From assembly GCA_003290165.1 (NCBI GenBank), contig QNQO01000811.1, positions 186,001 through 250,000 on the forward strand: 64,000 bases of DNA. Direction: 5' to 3'. Made by a program: the position numbers and the translations under genes. The stretch is from Berberis thunbergii. Its lineage: Eukaryota; Streptophyta; Magnoliopsida; Ranunculales; Berberidaceae. This document shows positions 46,600-57,479 of the stretch, piece by piece (the stretch's first letter is position 1; each line of letters opens with the position of its first letter). A model generated the notes under the pieces. It was not told where the DNA came from, did no database searches, and worked only from the letters and a program-made list of their open reading frames with translations.

Positions 46600-48238
46600 G
46601 AAGGGAGTCCATTTCCCTAATAATGACGCCCTAGTGATTTTTATACTGATAGCCAAGTCGAAGATCAAAAGGGTATTGGTCAACACGGGCAGCTCGACCA
46701 ACCTTTTGTACCTAACAACGTTCCAAAAGATGTGGTTCACTGAGGAAATGTTCTAGCCCAATGGTCAACAAATAGTAGGTGTTAGCGAAGAATAGTGTCG
46801 ATTTAACTACCAATCGTAGCACGAAAACCAGGGAGACAATGAGTCTTAACAGATTTCCTTATTGTCCACACTCCATCCGCATATAACATGCTTCTCGGAA
46901 GTATATGGATACACGAGATGGGTGCGGTGTCCTCCACCATGCATCAATGTCTGAAGTACCATACCGATGATGACGTCGGGATAATCAAAGAAGATCAGCC
47001 AGCTGCACACGAATGCCACTATGCATTAATGAAAGCTTCACATAGATAGCAATTACTGCAATGACCAGAGGATAATCAAAGGAGATCTCGACCTTCTGGA
47101 TGACAATATGGGCCCAACCAGTTCAAGAGATCAACCAAACTCTGGACAACCAGAAGAAGAAAAGACAACAGTTTACTTGGATGGTGAAGGAGGAAAAAGG
47201 GTAGTTCGGATTGGCACGAAAATCCACCCGAAACTCGCCATGAAACTGATCCAACTGCTGAAAGATAACTAGGACATTTTGCCTGGACAATGAAAGATAT
47301 GGTGGGAATAGACCCATCTGTCATTACTCACAAACTGCAGGTCAATCCGGACAAGAAGCCGGTCCAACAAAAAAGAAGGTCGGTTGCCCCAGAACTCAAC
47401 TAAGCAATAAACGAGGAGGTGCACTATTTGATAACGGCAGAAATGATCAGAGAATATCACTACCCGGACTTGTTAGCTAACACTGTGTTGGTAAAGAAGA
47501 AGAATGACAAGTGGAAAGTATGTGTAGATTACACTGATATGAACAAAGATTGCCCAAAAGAGAGTTTCTCACTCTCGCGCATAGACTAAGTGGATGCCAC
47601 TACCGGAAACAAACTCCTGAGCTTCATGGATGTGTACTCTGGCAACAATCAGATAGGGATGCACCCTCCTGACCAAGAAAATGTCTTTCATAACAAAAAT
47701 AAATACATATTGTTACCGAGTGATGTCATTCGAACTAAAGAACGCGAGAGCCACATACCAGCGACTAGTCAACAGAATGTTCAGAGACCAGATCTGTTAG
47801 ACAATAGAGGTGTACATCAATGACATGTTGGTCAAAAGCTTATGCCGAACAAACCATATAAAAGACCTTGAACATGCCTTCTCCCAGCTCCAAAGATACA
47901 AAATGAAACTGAACCAGGAAAAATGCACATTCGGAGTAGAATCAAGGAAATTCCTTAGATATATGGTCAACCAAATAGGAATTGAAGCTGATCCGAAACA
48001 TATACAAGCACTCCTTAATATGTAGTCACCAACGAACATAAAAGGTGTGCAAAGTCTCAATGGCAGAATAACGGCTTTGAACCGATTCATTTTCAAGTCC
48101 TCGAACAAATGTCTACCATTCTTCAAAATCTTGAAAGGAAACAAGACATTCCAATGGAATGAAGAAAACGAAAAGGCTTCCAAAGCTTGAAGGCATATGA
48201 TGATACACCGAAACGTCATCTCTTTTACACCATACACG
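46600..48238 (+). pseudogene. Tat relic A protease and reverse transcriptase region
   Basis: Protease motif VLVNTGSSTNLLYL at 46673-46714 has Asn where the catalytic Asp belongs. Then YNMLLGSIWIHEMGAV, the RT segments VLVKKKNDKWKVCVDYTDMN, KDCPKESFSLSRID and MDVYSGNNQI, the polymerase box VYINDMLVKS (about 47810) with Asn for the first catalytic Asp, and KCTFGVESRKFLRYMV. Stops occur throughout (for example 47399-47401, 47587-47589). The reading ends at the LTR starting at 48239. Confidence 0.85.
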
Positions 48239-51010
48239 TGTCATGATGATCTCAAGGACTAACAGGCCCAAGCGTCAGTCTAACACTGATCCGGCCCAAA
48301 CGGATGTAGTGTAGTCCAGACAGACCCAAATTACTATAGCCTGCTAAGCCCACACGTCTCATAACCATCCTGAATACCCGTAAGACCTATTAAGGCAAGT
48401 ATCTCAGGGATCAGTTTCAGACGAGAAAGCCAACAACACTTTGTCTCCAACTAGGAAGCAAATACCAGAGTATACGTCGTACATGAAAATTTCCATCTAT
48501 GGACAATACTCCAATTGGGAACTATCTCCCACGTATCTAAGAGCACAATTCCAACAAGGGAAGTTCCCTTTACAAAACAACTTCTAATTAGATAAGGATC
48601 TCCAAGAAGATCTCATTCCTTAAACTACGCCACCAATGACCTGGTCGAATCAGAACTCTAGCACTATAAATAAGACATCAGGTTGGTGAACAAATGTATG
48701 CTACAAATTCCTTGTTTACAGAGCCTTCATCCGATCCTTATCTGACTTTAACGTCGGAGTGCCATCGGCCTCCACAACGGTGGTCCGTGACTCACGTGTG
48801 TTGATGCGCTATTTTAGTAGCACAACTTAATACCCTGCTTTGTGATTGTAGTATAGAATAAGTAGGGATCGTTCTAGACCGGGAATTAGAGAGTTTGTCA
48901 ATTAACACTAATAATAACTAAATAACAACTAACAACCTAATTAATTAAATAATGGGGGATTGAATTTTCTAAATTAAACTATAAAAATAACTACGAAATT
49001 ACTATAAAGATAATCAAACTAAAGGGATGACAAAGATGAGAAATAGCTAAGGGTTTATCTCCACACACCAAACATATGCTTATAAATCAATCTTCAATAA
49101 TCACTTGCTAACTCGTGAGAGACAATGCTCAAAATTAACCGTGACCGTGATAATCACATAATTATAACATTATTACCTCTTATTATAATTTTGTTAATCC
49201 TTGTTTTATCTTATTTTAGATTAATTATAAATTTTTTGTGTTTTTATAGAATTTGGAGCAATAATGAAGAAATCGAAGAAAAATGAAATGAACAAATCAC
49301 AGATGGTGACTTCAGAGAAAGTGAAGGTGAAAATAACCTAAGCCCTTGGCTTAAACCCAAGACCAAATCCATCAACCCAAACCCATTGCAAAGCCCAATC
49401 AAAGCCAAAGCATATTCTCTTAATTATCCAATATTCTGGTTTGATTTAGGCCTTAAATCACTCATTGAATCATCCTCTTTAAGTTTTCCATATTCATTTT
49501 TCTAGTTATCTATAAATACAAGGGAAATAAATGAGAAAAGGGGAGGAAGAGAAGGGAAGAAAAAAAAAATTAGAAGATCAAACCCTCCTCCTCACAGTGA
49601 TTCTCATCACCGCTCTTTCTTCTCCATTAAATACCACAAAACCACCACCATCTGGACCTCTTTCGTCACCTCTCTCTCTTAGCCACACAGCGTCGCCAAC
49701 GCCACCTGCCCATCCTGCTCAAGTTCTCACCTGCTCGTCCTGCTTGAGCCCTCTCTCTCTTCTGCTCACAGCCACAACAACCAGCACCGAGCACCCACGC
49801 TACAGCCCGAGCAACAGCCAGCACCGAGCTCTCTCTCGGCCTCTCTTCGTCTCTCCTTTCGACCACGCCTGCGCAGCCCGCTTGCTGGCAGCACCCTGCT
49901 TCACCTGCTGAGCACCCCGAGCTTGCTGTGTACCACCTGGATTCACTGCTGAGTACCACCGCACCGAGACGGCGACAAACCAAAAGGGTTGTATAAAACA
50001 TAATCACTAATAGCAAGGAAGATTAAATTCAATTAATTTATAAAACACATGTTCGGGGGTTCGAATCCATAACTAAGAGAAGTTTAGCTAGACATATTAA
50101 TCATGTTCAAATAATAATCCATAATCAATATCAAACTAAAATAAGAAAAAGAGTAAAGAGATGAAACAAAACATTGTTGCCTGATCTTTGGTGGTACTGA
50201 GTGGAAACTGGGGTGTGAATAACATGATATCTCTTCCTTCACCTTCCTCACACGATCTGCTCCTTCGTGATCTGCTCACTCCTCACTTCTCAATATCTAC
50301 TTCGTCTTCATGTGCGTGGCTGTGGCTGATGGAGGTGACGAAAGGAATGGGGAGAGATGACGGTGGCGACGATAGGGGATAGCGAGATAGAGGGACTGAG
50401 ACGGGGGTTTTATTTGACTGGTGGAGGTGATCGGCTGAGAGATGAAGACGGTGACGATGTCTGTGTGGCTTTGATGGGAGTGAAATAGGGAGACGTGGCT
50501 AGGGTTGGCGAGGTTGTTTCAAGGAGGAGGGTGATAGCTGGATTTGATGATGGTGGTGGGTTCAGGACGACGACGGTTGTGGGAAGGTGTTTGGCTTACT
50601 GCGGCGGTGGATTAGGAGGCTATGGATGGGTATGCTATTGCTGAATGGGTGATGATGGGTGATAGCTTGCTGTGGTTGCAAGCTTGATTGCTCCAAGGCA
50701 GGTATCATTCCTTTTATATTTGTTTTCTGCTTGGTTTCCTTCTTTGTTTGGTTTTCTTGTTTGTGTGGTTTCCTTTTGCAATTAGTTGCCAACTCGCTTC
50801 AGTTAGCTTCAATTTTAGAATTTTGTAATTGGAAACCTACACAAACACGAAAATAGCAATTAGTACCATAATTAACAAGTAATAGCAAAATATATATATA
50901 TATATATATAAATATGCTATTAAAATAGTCTAATTATGCCCCTATTATGTGTTCCTTGTGCAGGTCAGCAAGTCAAGATCAAGCAAGGAGCGAAAATCAA
51001 CTTCATCAGT
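48239..51010 (+). repeat. LTR of Tat relic B, split by an insertion
   Basis: Begins TGTCATGATGATCTCAAGG, has a CTATAAATAAG box at about 48664 and the Tat U5 phrase CTGACTTTAACGTCGGAG (about 48743), then breaks at 48803. It resumes at 50948 with TGTGTTCCTTGTGCAGGTC and runs to the primer-binding region. No polypurine tract precedes 48239, so this is taken as the 5' LTR of B inserted into relic A. Confidence 0.6.
48803..50947. mobile_element. Unclassified insertion, 2.1 kb, in the Tat LTR
   Basis: Flanked by TGTGTT at 48797-48802 and 50948-50953. The ends share CTATTTTA(G/A)TAGCA in inverted orientation (GCGCTATTTTAGTAGCAC near the left, and the inverse of GCTATTAAAATAGTC near the right), so a DNA transposon is more likely than a retroelement. 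The interior has a GGGATCGTTCTAGACCGGG phrase, a CT-rich ORF (49531-49911, Ser/Pro/Thr-rich, no domain), a G-rich tract (50380-50660) and a TA run at 50890-50911. No transposase is seen. Confidence 0.5.
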
Positions 51011-51011
51011 T

Positions 51012-51029
51012 TGGAGCCATCCGTGGGGA
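51012..51029 (+). promoter_or_regulatory. Degenerate Tat primer-binding site
   Basis: TGGAGCCATCCGTGGGGA resembles the TGGCGCCGT(C/T)...GTGGGGA site usual in Tat elements, with about two changes. It lies between the LTR and gag, as expected. Confidence 0.6.
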
Positions 51030-51039
51030 TGATAGAATT

Positions 51040-54000
51040 CCTAGCAAAACACTAACATCATCTCTCTTCAGAGCTCAAGAAGATGGTGACCACCAGATAC
51101 AACAATGGAAACCAGGGGGACACATCAAACACTCAAACTAGCACTATACAGCTGCTTCCTGTGGTATCAGCAATACAAGGGGAGCATGCTCGCAACCCCG
51201 CGCCAGCGGCAATGGTGACGAGCCTCAGGATAGATCTGCTATCATTACAGATATAGCAGATCGCTAAAGTAGTGAAGATTTTCACTCAGCAAAACCATCC
51301 ACCTGCTGATGGAGACCAAAAGCAACATAAACTTCAATCTCCAGACGACAACAGAGAGCAAGCATATGAGAGTCAAGCCCTCGCCAGTTCTCACTGGACT
51401 AGAGGTAGCAACATGGTCAACGAAGATCCAACTTTCAGGGCAGACGGACCTATCATTCAGAACCCTCTCCGCCAAGGGGCCCATTACCCATATGTGTTGT
51501 ACCGCCTTTCTGTTCCCCCATTCATGGACCACATCATGAATGAAGCCCTTCCAAAGAAGTGTAGCCCTACGAAGCTTGAGTTCTATGACGGGACCAATGA
51601 CTCGTTTGATCACTTGCGACATTATCAACACGTAATGGCACTCAAAGAAGGTTTTGAACCAATGATGTGTAGAACGTTCCCTACTAGCCTGAAGAAGTCA
51701 GTGTTGACGTGGCTCCATAGCCTTCCGCCAAAGTCAATCGACCCATTCAAGGCACTGGCCAAAGCATTCCTGACACGCTTTGTTGGCAGCTAGCGAATTA
51801 GGAAGGGCCCTTACTATCAGTGTTCTAAAAATCGCTAGGCGAGCAGGTGCCTAGCGCCCAGGGGCCTAGGCGGCACCTAGGCGGTCTTAGGTTTTGTATT
51901 ATTACTTTAATAATTTACAAAAGTTAAACATAATACCTTATCAATTACATCCACTTTAACACCAATATACATATACAAAATTTAAAAACATGAAAAATTA
52001 ACAATCGTGAACAAAATTTATTAAAACTCAAATGACTGAAGTTGGTCATGATGGGTACTTTATATAAATTTGAATTTGTGTACTCTTTTATTTTTCTTCA
52101 AATTGCATGAATAACCTCAGTTATGTTTGATAAAATCTACATTAGTAAAATTGGTACCGGCAGATCCTTTGAGAATTCCATTAAGTAATCATCATTTGCT
52201 ACATTTAGACATATACTGAATAAAAAACAATTAAATAGTTTATTTCTAAAAAATAGGAAAGAAAATAAAATAAGAACACATTCAGCCTTATTAAAAAATA
52301 AAAAAATAAAAAATAAATAAAAATCGGCCAGACCGCCTAAACCCTGCCTAGAGTCCACCTAGACCCCACCTAGGCCGCCTAGACCCCGCCTAGACCCGCC
52401 CATACTGCCCAGAACAGCCCAGACTGCCGGCCCAACATTAATCTGGGCGATTTTCCACCTTCTAGCGCCTAGGCCGATTTTTAGAACACTGCTTACTATA
52501 TACTCTCCCTGAGGCAGAAGCCAAACGAAACTCTAAGGGAACAAGTCTAGCATTTCAATGATGAACTGACGCTCATTGATGACTGCAACGATGATACATC
52601 CGTCACAGTTTTCACGGCGGGTCTAAGATAGGGAAAGTGCCTAGAGGTACATCACCTTGGAGGAAATGAGAACATCATAGAAGGAAACTGAAGTAGAGAA
52701 GAAACCCTTCGTTTCTAGGGACAAAAAGGAGGGAAAAAGGTGAGAAGTTGAAGATAGAAACAAACGGAATTGCAACGACAGTAGGTCAGACTCCGGCCCA
52801 TGTCGGATCCAGGACTATAACCCCCCTCAACTCTATCTTGTTAGACATCTTTACTTCCATGAAGACCTGCAAGGATTTAAAATGGCCCTCGAAACAGCGC
52901 GGAAACCCCTCTAAGCGCGACAACAACAAGTATTTCTTATACTACAAGGTGGGTGGCCATGACACCAACGATTGTAAGAGCCTAAGGTATGAGATCAAAT
53001 ATTGGACCTGAAATAGCAACCTAAATGAGTTTCTCGGTTTGGAAAGAAGGCAAAACTAGACCAGGGAAATGGGAAAGGCGGTGAAATAAATCTAGAAGGA
53101 GGCTCTGGGCATTATATATGTCCTTCACGGAGTCGGATAAGAAGAAAAAGTGTCTAACAAGTCCCGAAAACGGACACTCCTTGAGATGCAGACACAGGCC
53201 ACCAATGAGGACCGGTGAGTGTATTACTCACGAGTACAAAGCCCAATCCCAACCTTGACTTTCACAGATAAGGACCTTGAAGGCGTCTGCACAACCGTAC
53301 AATGACACTCTTGTCATTTTGGTATCTATTGCAAAGTAGGAAGTGAAGAGGGCCTTAGTGGACACAGGAAGCTCTCTCAACATCCTATTCTACAATTCAT
53401 TCCATAGTATGGACCTCAAGGAAGAGAACTTGACACTTTCCGACTACCCACTGATTGGATTTAGCAGAGAAAAATGCTTCCCTATTGGGAAGATAAAGCT
53501 AGCGGTGGTTGCAGGAGAGCCCCAATTGAGGAAGGTCATGTTCTTGGACTTCATGGTGGTAGACGCACCGTCTACCTATAACCTCATCTTGGGGAGACTT
53601 TGGCTTCATCAAAAGGAAGAAGTAGTCTCCACCCTTCATCAGTGTGTCAAGTATACAATCAACCACTCAGAGGGGACAATTCGCGGGGACCAATCAGTGG
53701 CACGAGGCTGCCACTATGCTGTGCTAAAGCAAATAGAATGTTCTCAGATTTAGTTGGAGCCAGCCAAACAAGTTGAATGGAAGCCAGGCTCAGAAGCTGA
53801 AGAAGAGTCGTGCCTCCCAAATGAGTACAAAGATCTAGCATCAATGGCTCAACTTAGCGATGAAGGACAATCCAACATTGTAGAAGCATCCCGCCTTCTA
53901 GCCTGACAGGAGATCTGGATTAGTGGAGAGGTCATTGCAAATGAGAGCACAACTCCAAAACTGTCAGTGGGTGTGAAAGAACCGTCCCACGCAAGGTTCA

Positions 54001-54140
54001 CTCTTCACTGACATCAACGGCGTCAGTGAAACTTGACAATTTGCTAAAGGTACTTACGATCAAAACAAGGGCCATGCAAATTTACTTCAAGGCCAGATCA
54101 ACATTTCTCCGCCAACAGTCAATCTATCCAGTTGTTTAGC
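51040..54140 (+). pseudogene. Tat relic B gag-protease region
   Basis: Gag frame 51272-51793: PFMDHIMNEALPKKCSPTKL, EFYDGTNDSFDHLRHYQHVM, CRTFPTSLKKSVLTWLHSLP and FLTRFVGS, then a stop. The reading resumes beyond the hAT MITE (51818-52491) with LTLIDDCN and VFTAGLR, then the zinc-knuckle-like YYKVGGHDTNDCKSLRYEI (about 52930-53000). Protease frame 53343-53753: ALVDTGSSLNILFYNSF with the catalytic Asp intact, then NLILGRLWLHQKEEVVSTLH. No RT, RNase H or integrase follows, so pol has been deleted. Several stops; inactive. Confidence 0.85.
51818..52491 (+). mobile_element. hAT-type MITE, 674 bp, perfect 8-bp target duplication
   Basis: Terminal inverted repeats CAGTGTTCTAAAAATCG / CGATTTTTAGAACACTG are perfect over 17 bp. 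CTTACTAT stands at both 51810-51817 and 52492-52499. Subterminal GGCCTAGGCGG / CCGCCTAGACC repeats; AT-rich centre without coding capacity. It interrupts the gag of Tat relic B. Confidence 0.96.
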
Positions 54141-55689
54141 TTTATTTTGGTAGTCAATTTAGAGTTTTAATTCTTATAAAATTACGTGATTTGCACTCAT
54201 TTGATAAATAAAAGAGAATTATGCAAACACACTTTATTGATTACTGGAAAGATGTAACAACAATTGCCCAGATGGCAGGTACAAAAGATTATAAACTACA
54301 AGCATCCAAATCAGATGCGATGTACAGTAAAGATTTGCTTAAACAACCCGACTTCTGAAGAGGACTCAAAAGTGACAGCAAAGGTACCCAAGGTAAACTA
54401 CGGTGCCCTCTAAGAGTTCCGCTCTGCGATTTCTCCGGAGAAGATGATTTGCAAGCTAGAATATGAAAAAGCGCACTCAATTCAATACTTCGTCGGACCC
54501 CCTCTCAAGGATGACCTAAGGTGGTACAAAATCAACAATTGGAGGCCCCGAGACACACCGATCGAAACTACAACCAACTCACATGCTCAATACGCCCAAC
54601 AAGAAGAACTTGGGACAAGTATCAGGTTGAAACAGATCGAGTGCATCCTTTCGGTAAGGGATGAGAGGGGCGTCTGGGAGTCAATGGCCTACTTCAACAT
54701 GCCATGTCCAACTTCACTCCATCCCCCAACTCTGAGTTCCAGCGCAGCACAACGTGTCAAGGCTAGCTGAGGGAGGAGGAAAGCAACCGCTCCAAAGTTG
54801 GTTGCTAGTGTTATCTCAGAAATTATGCGGTTCAAAGCACCGACAGGGCACCAGCACATAAACGACAGACTCGTCCCTTGAGGGGAAGTCCATACATATT
54901 CTACAAAATATGAAAAAAAATTACGAGGTCTCAACGAACTAATCGGGTGTTCACCCAGAGCAGATGACCACGCATAATAGCAAATCTTATCAAGACTCAT
55001 CGGCGCAAATGTTAGAACATTCAAAGACTCCAGTGGAAGAGATCTTCCTTAGCCTGTGGAAAACCCAAAGCATATCATTTGAGTAAGAGCATCTGAAAAT
55101 TGCACTTTGTAGAAGATAATGCCTACAATGGTGAATAAACGTTATTATATCGACGTAGTGGCTCACCAAACATGTGCGTGGGCATTGAATTTCATATGGG
55201 ACACGAGGAGGCGACGATTACCAAGGAAATCGCACAGTTCCATGTTCAATCAATTAATGATGATGTACACAACCCTATTAATTGGGGGTAGTAATGATAC
55301 TGTACCGTCTCGCAATCTACGTCGTACACGTGACACCATGATCCTACAACATGACCTAGTTTTTCTTATGTGGGCCCACCGCTTTGGCCCACTATCCGAG
55401 TGGCACTCTACCACATACGCTAACACAAACAGTAGAGGCCCTAGTCACTCTTGACACACGGAGCAACCTACATATCACCAGCTGATTTAAGGTACCTCTT
55501 TTTAAAACTTTCATTGAAATTACTGAAAACGAATCCGCACAATGCAATTCGACTTTGCAAGTAGGCTCACATGCCCATAACAGGCAGAGCCTCAACCTAA
55601 ACAGGCAAACTTAGTCAGTTTCGACTGATGATGAAAACTTCTGGTTTACCCCAACGCCTAGTTCGATGTGGGTGAATGTCGATGGCTTA
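54141..55689. other. Unassigned, probably Tat 3' region
   Basis: Coherent coding could not be followed. Frames such as 54444-54770 and the minus-strand 54689-55024 show no domain. GTACACGTGACACCATGATCC near 55323 weakly resembles the sequence at the relic B LTR start (ACACGTGTCATGATGATC), so a decayed LTR may begin there. Confidence 0.3.
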
Positions 55690-56490
55690 GGAAGTGGGAG
55701 TCTAGTCACCGCTCTCACGCCTGATGACGATGACTCGCCAGGGATCGCCGCCTTTTCGCGGACGATGGTCACCGAACCTAATCAGGTAAACCTAGTCAGT
55801 GATAACTGATGATGATGATAGCTTCTGGTTAGCTCCCAAATCTGTAGCTCGCTTCGCGCGAGTGAAGATGGTTTAGAAGGTGGGATCTAGTCAGTTTTGA
55901 CTAATGCCGATGGTTTTCCACGAGACCACTACTCTTTTACATACCATGGTCATTGAATTTCCAACTCCCAAACCTGTAGCTCGCTCCACACGAGCGTAGA
56001 TGGTTTGGAAGGTGGGAGCCTAGTCAGTTTTGACTGATGTCGATGGCTTGCCACGTGACCACTGCTCTTCTATAGACCATGTCGCCAAATCTCAAACTCC
56101 CAAATTTGTAACTCGATGCACACGGGTGTAGATAATTTAGAAGGTGGGAGCCTAGTCAGTTCCGACTGATGCTGATGGTTTGCTGGGAGATCACTGCTCT
56201 TCTACAGACCATGGTTGTCAAACTTTCTCATCCCAAACTTGTATCCCGCTCTTTGCGGGTTTAGATGGTTTGGAAGGTGGGAGCCTAGTCAGCTCCGACT
56301 TATATCGATATCTTGCCACGGAACCACTACTCTTCTACATACAATGGTCGACAAATTTCTCATCCCAAATTGTAACTAATTCCGCGTGAGTGTAGAAGGT
56401 TTGTAAGGTGGGAGCCTAGTCAGCTCCGACTGATGTCAATGACTCGTCACGAGACCACTGCTCTTTCTCAGAACAATGGTCGTTGAATTT
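55690..56490 (+). repeat. 132-bp tandem repeat array
   Basis: The landmark GGTGGGA(G)(C)CTAGTCAG occurs at 55879, 56011, 56143, 56276 and 56408, a spacing of 132-133 bp, and a diverged copy starts at about 55693. Each unit contains TCAGTTTTGACTGA-like hairpins (TCAGT / ACTGA), CACTGCTCTTCTA(C/T)A and CCATGGT. It lies between Tat relic B and the second CACTA element. Tat/Ogre-type elements often carry tandem repeats in their 3' untranslated part, which is my preferred reading. Confidence 0.9.
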
Positions 56491-56623
56491 GATTACAGCT
56501 CGAGCAACGTCTTCATGCACACATAGGCTGACATCCCCTTATCAGCAATGGCCACTTGAGCCAACTCGAAAACTAATACGTTAAGTGCAGACGAATGCTA
56601 CACGAGATACGAGCCCGAGCTTA
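56491..56623. other. Short unassigned spacer
   Basis: Last Tat-related sequence before the CACTA terminus. It ends in TTA, the candidate 3-bp target of the CACTA insertion. Confidence 0.4.
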
Positions 56624-57008
56624 CACTACACCAAAAACCCCCATTAGCAACGGTTCTATACCATGGGCGTAACCCATTGCCACGGCTAAGAGCCGTGGGC
56701 TACAGGGGCGTCGCGAAATTATTTGTAACGGCTCAAAACCGTTGCTAAATGTTTAGCAACGGTTTTATGCTTGAACAGGGGTGGTGATTTTCAGAATTTA
56801 GCCACGGTTTTAAACCGTTGCAAGAAGCATAGAAACGGTTTTTAGCCGTGGCAAAAATAGCCACGGTTTTAAGCCGTGATAAGGTGTAGATATTAGCAAC
56901 GGTTTTTAACCGTGTCTAATTAAGTAGCAACGGTTTTTAACCGTGTCTAATTAAGTAGCAACGGTTTTAAGCCGTGGCTAACCCTAGCCACGGTTTAAAA
57001 CCGTGGCA
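56624..57008 (+). repeat. CACTA element 2: terminus and subterminal hairpin repeats
   Basis: CACTACACCAAAA followed by about a dozen units of GCAACGGTTTTAAGCCGTGG-like palindromes (AACGGTTTTxAAxCCGT). Several are near identical: AGCAACGGTTTTTAACCGTG followed by TCTAATTAAGT occurs twice in tandem at 56900-56960. A T run follows at 57009. Confidence 0.93.
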
Positions 57009-57479
57009 AATTTTTTTTTTTTTTTGATTTCTACTCCTACACTGATAGAACTCTAAAAGCATGAATGTGTGTCGTAGTATATAATATTGAATGAATGTTA
57101 CTAGATATTGCATACTGTATGTAATCAATACAGATATATTTACTGAAATGTGAAATTTGTCTGAAACATGTTATAACAGCGAAGCTGAAACCAGCATAAC
57201 AAACAGCCCCCTACATACATCAGACACTCAGAGGTGCAATGCCACAAAACTTACATCATCCAACAACCCATTTGCTCATCAATATACGCATTTGTAGTCA
57301 ACTTGCATTTAATGGATTCGAATGGTAATTCATAGCACCTGAGCCAAGTGTCCAGAGAATGTAAACCTGGGTAGCACGGGAATATTTCCACTCACGTCTC
57401 CTTCCACATTCAATCAGACTTTGTCAAGAACCAAATGTATGGGCCTTGATTAGATATAACTTCGGAAATTTTGAAACAC

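Larger units (their letters stand above)
43930..48238 (+). mobile_element. Tat-lineage gypsy retrotransposon relic A
   Basis: An LTR fragment (about 43930-44090, matching 11325-11430) is fused to gag without a primer-binding site. Then come gag, protease and RT in order, all on the plus strand. RNase H and integrase are missing because the relic is cut at 48239 by the LTR of relic B. A hAT-like element (44144-45241) sits inside gag. Confidence 0.8.

Noticed and set aside
49531..49911. 126-codon Ser/Pro/Thr-rich ORF
   Set aside because: Low-complexity translation of a CT-rich tract within an insertion element; no domain.
50562..50792. Minus-strand Lys/Thr/Gln-rich ORF
   Set aside because: Composition-driven; no domain, and it lies within the unclassified insertion.
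55690..56490. CRISPR-like array
   Set aside because: Units are 132 bp long and repeat throughout, without short repeats alternating with unique spacers, and the DNA is plant nuclear.
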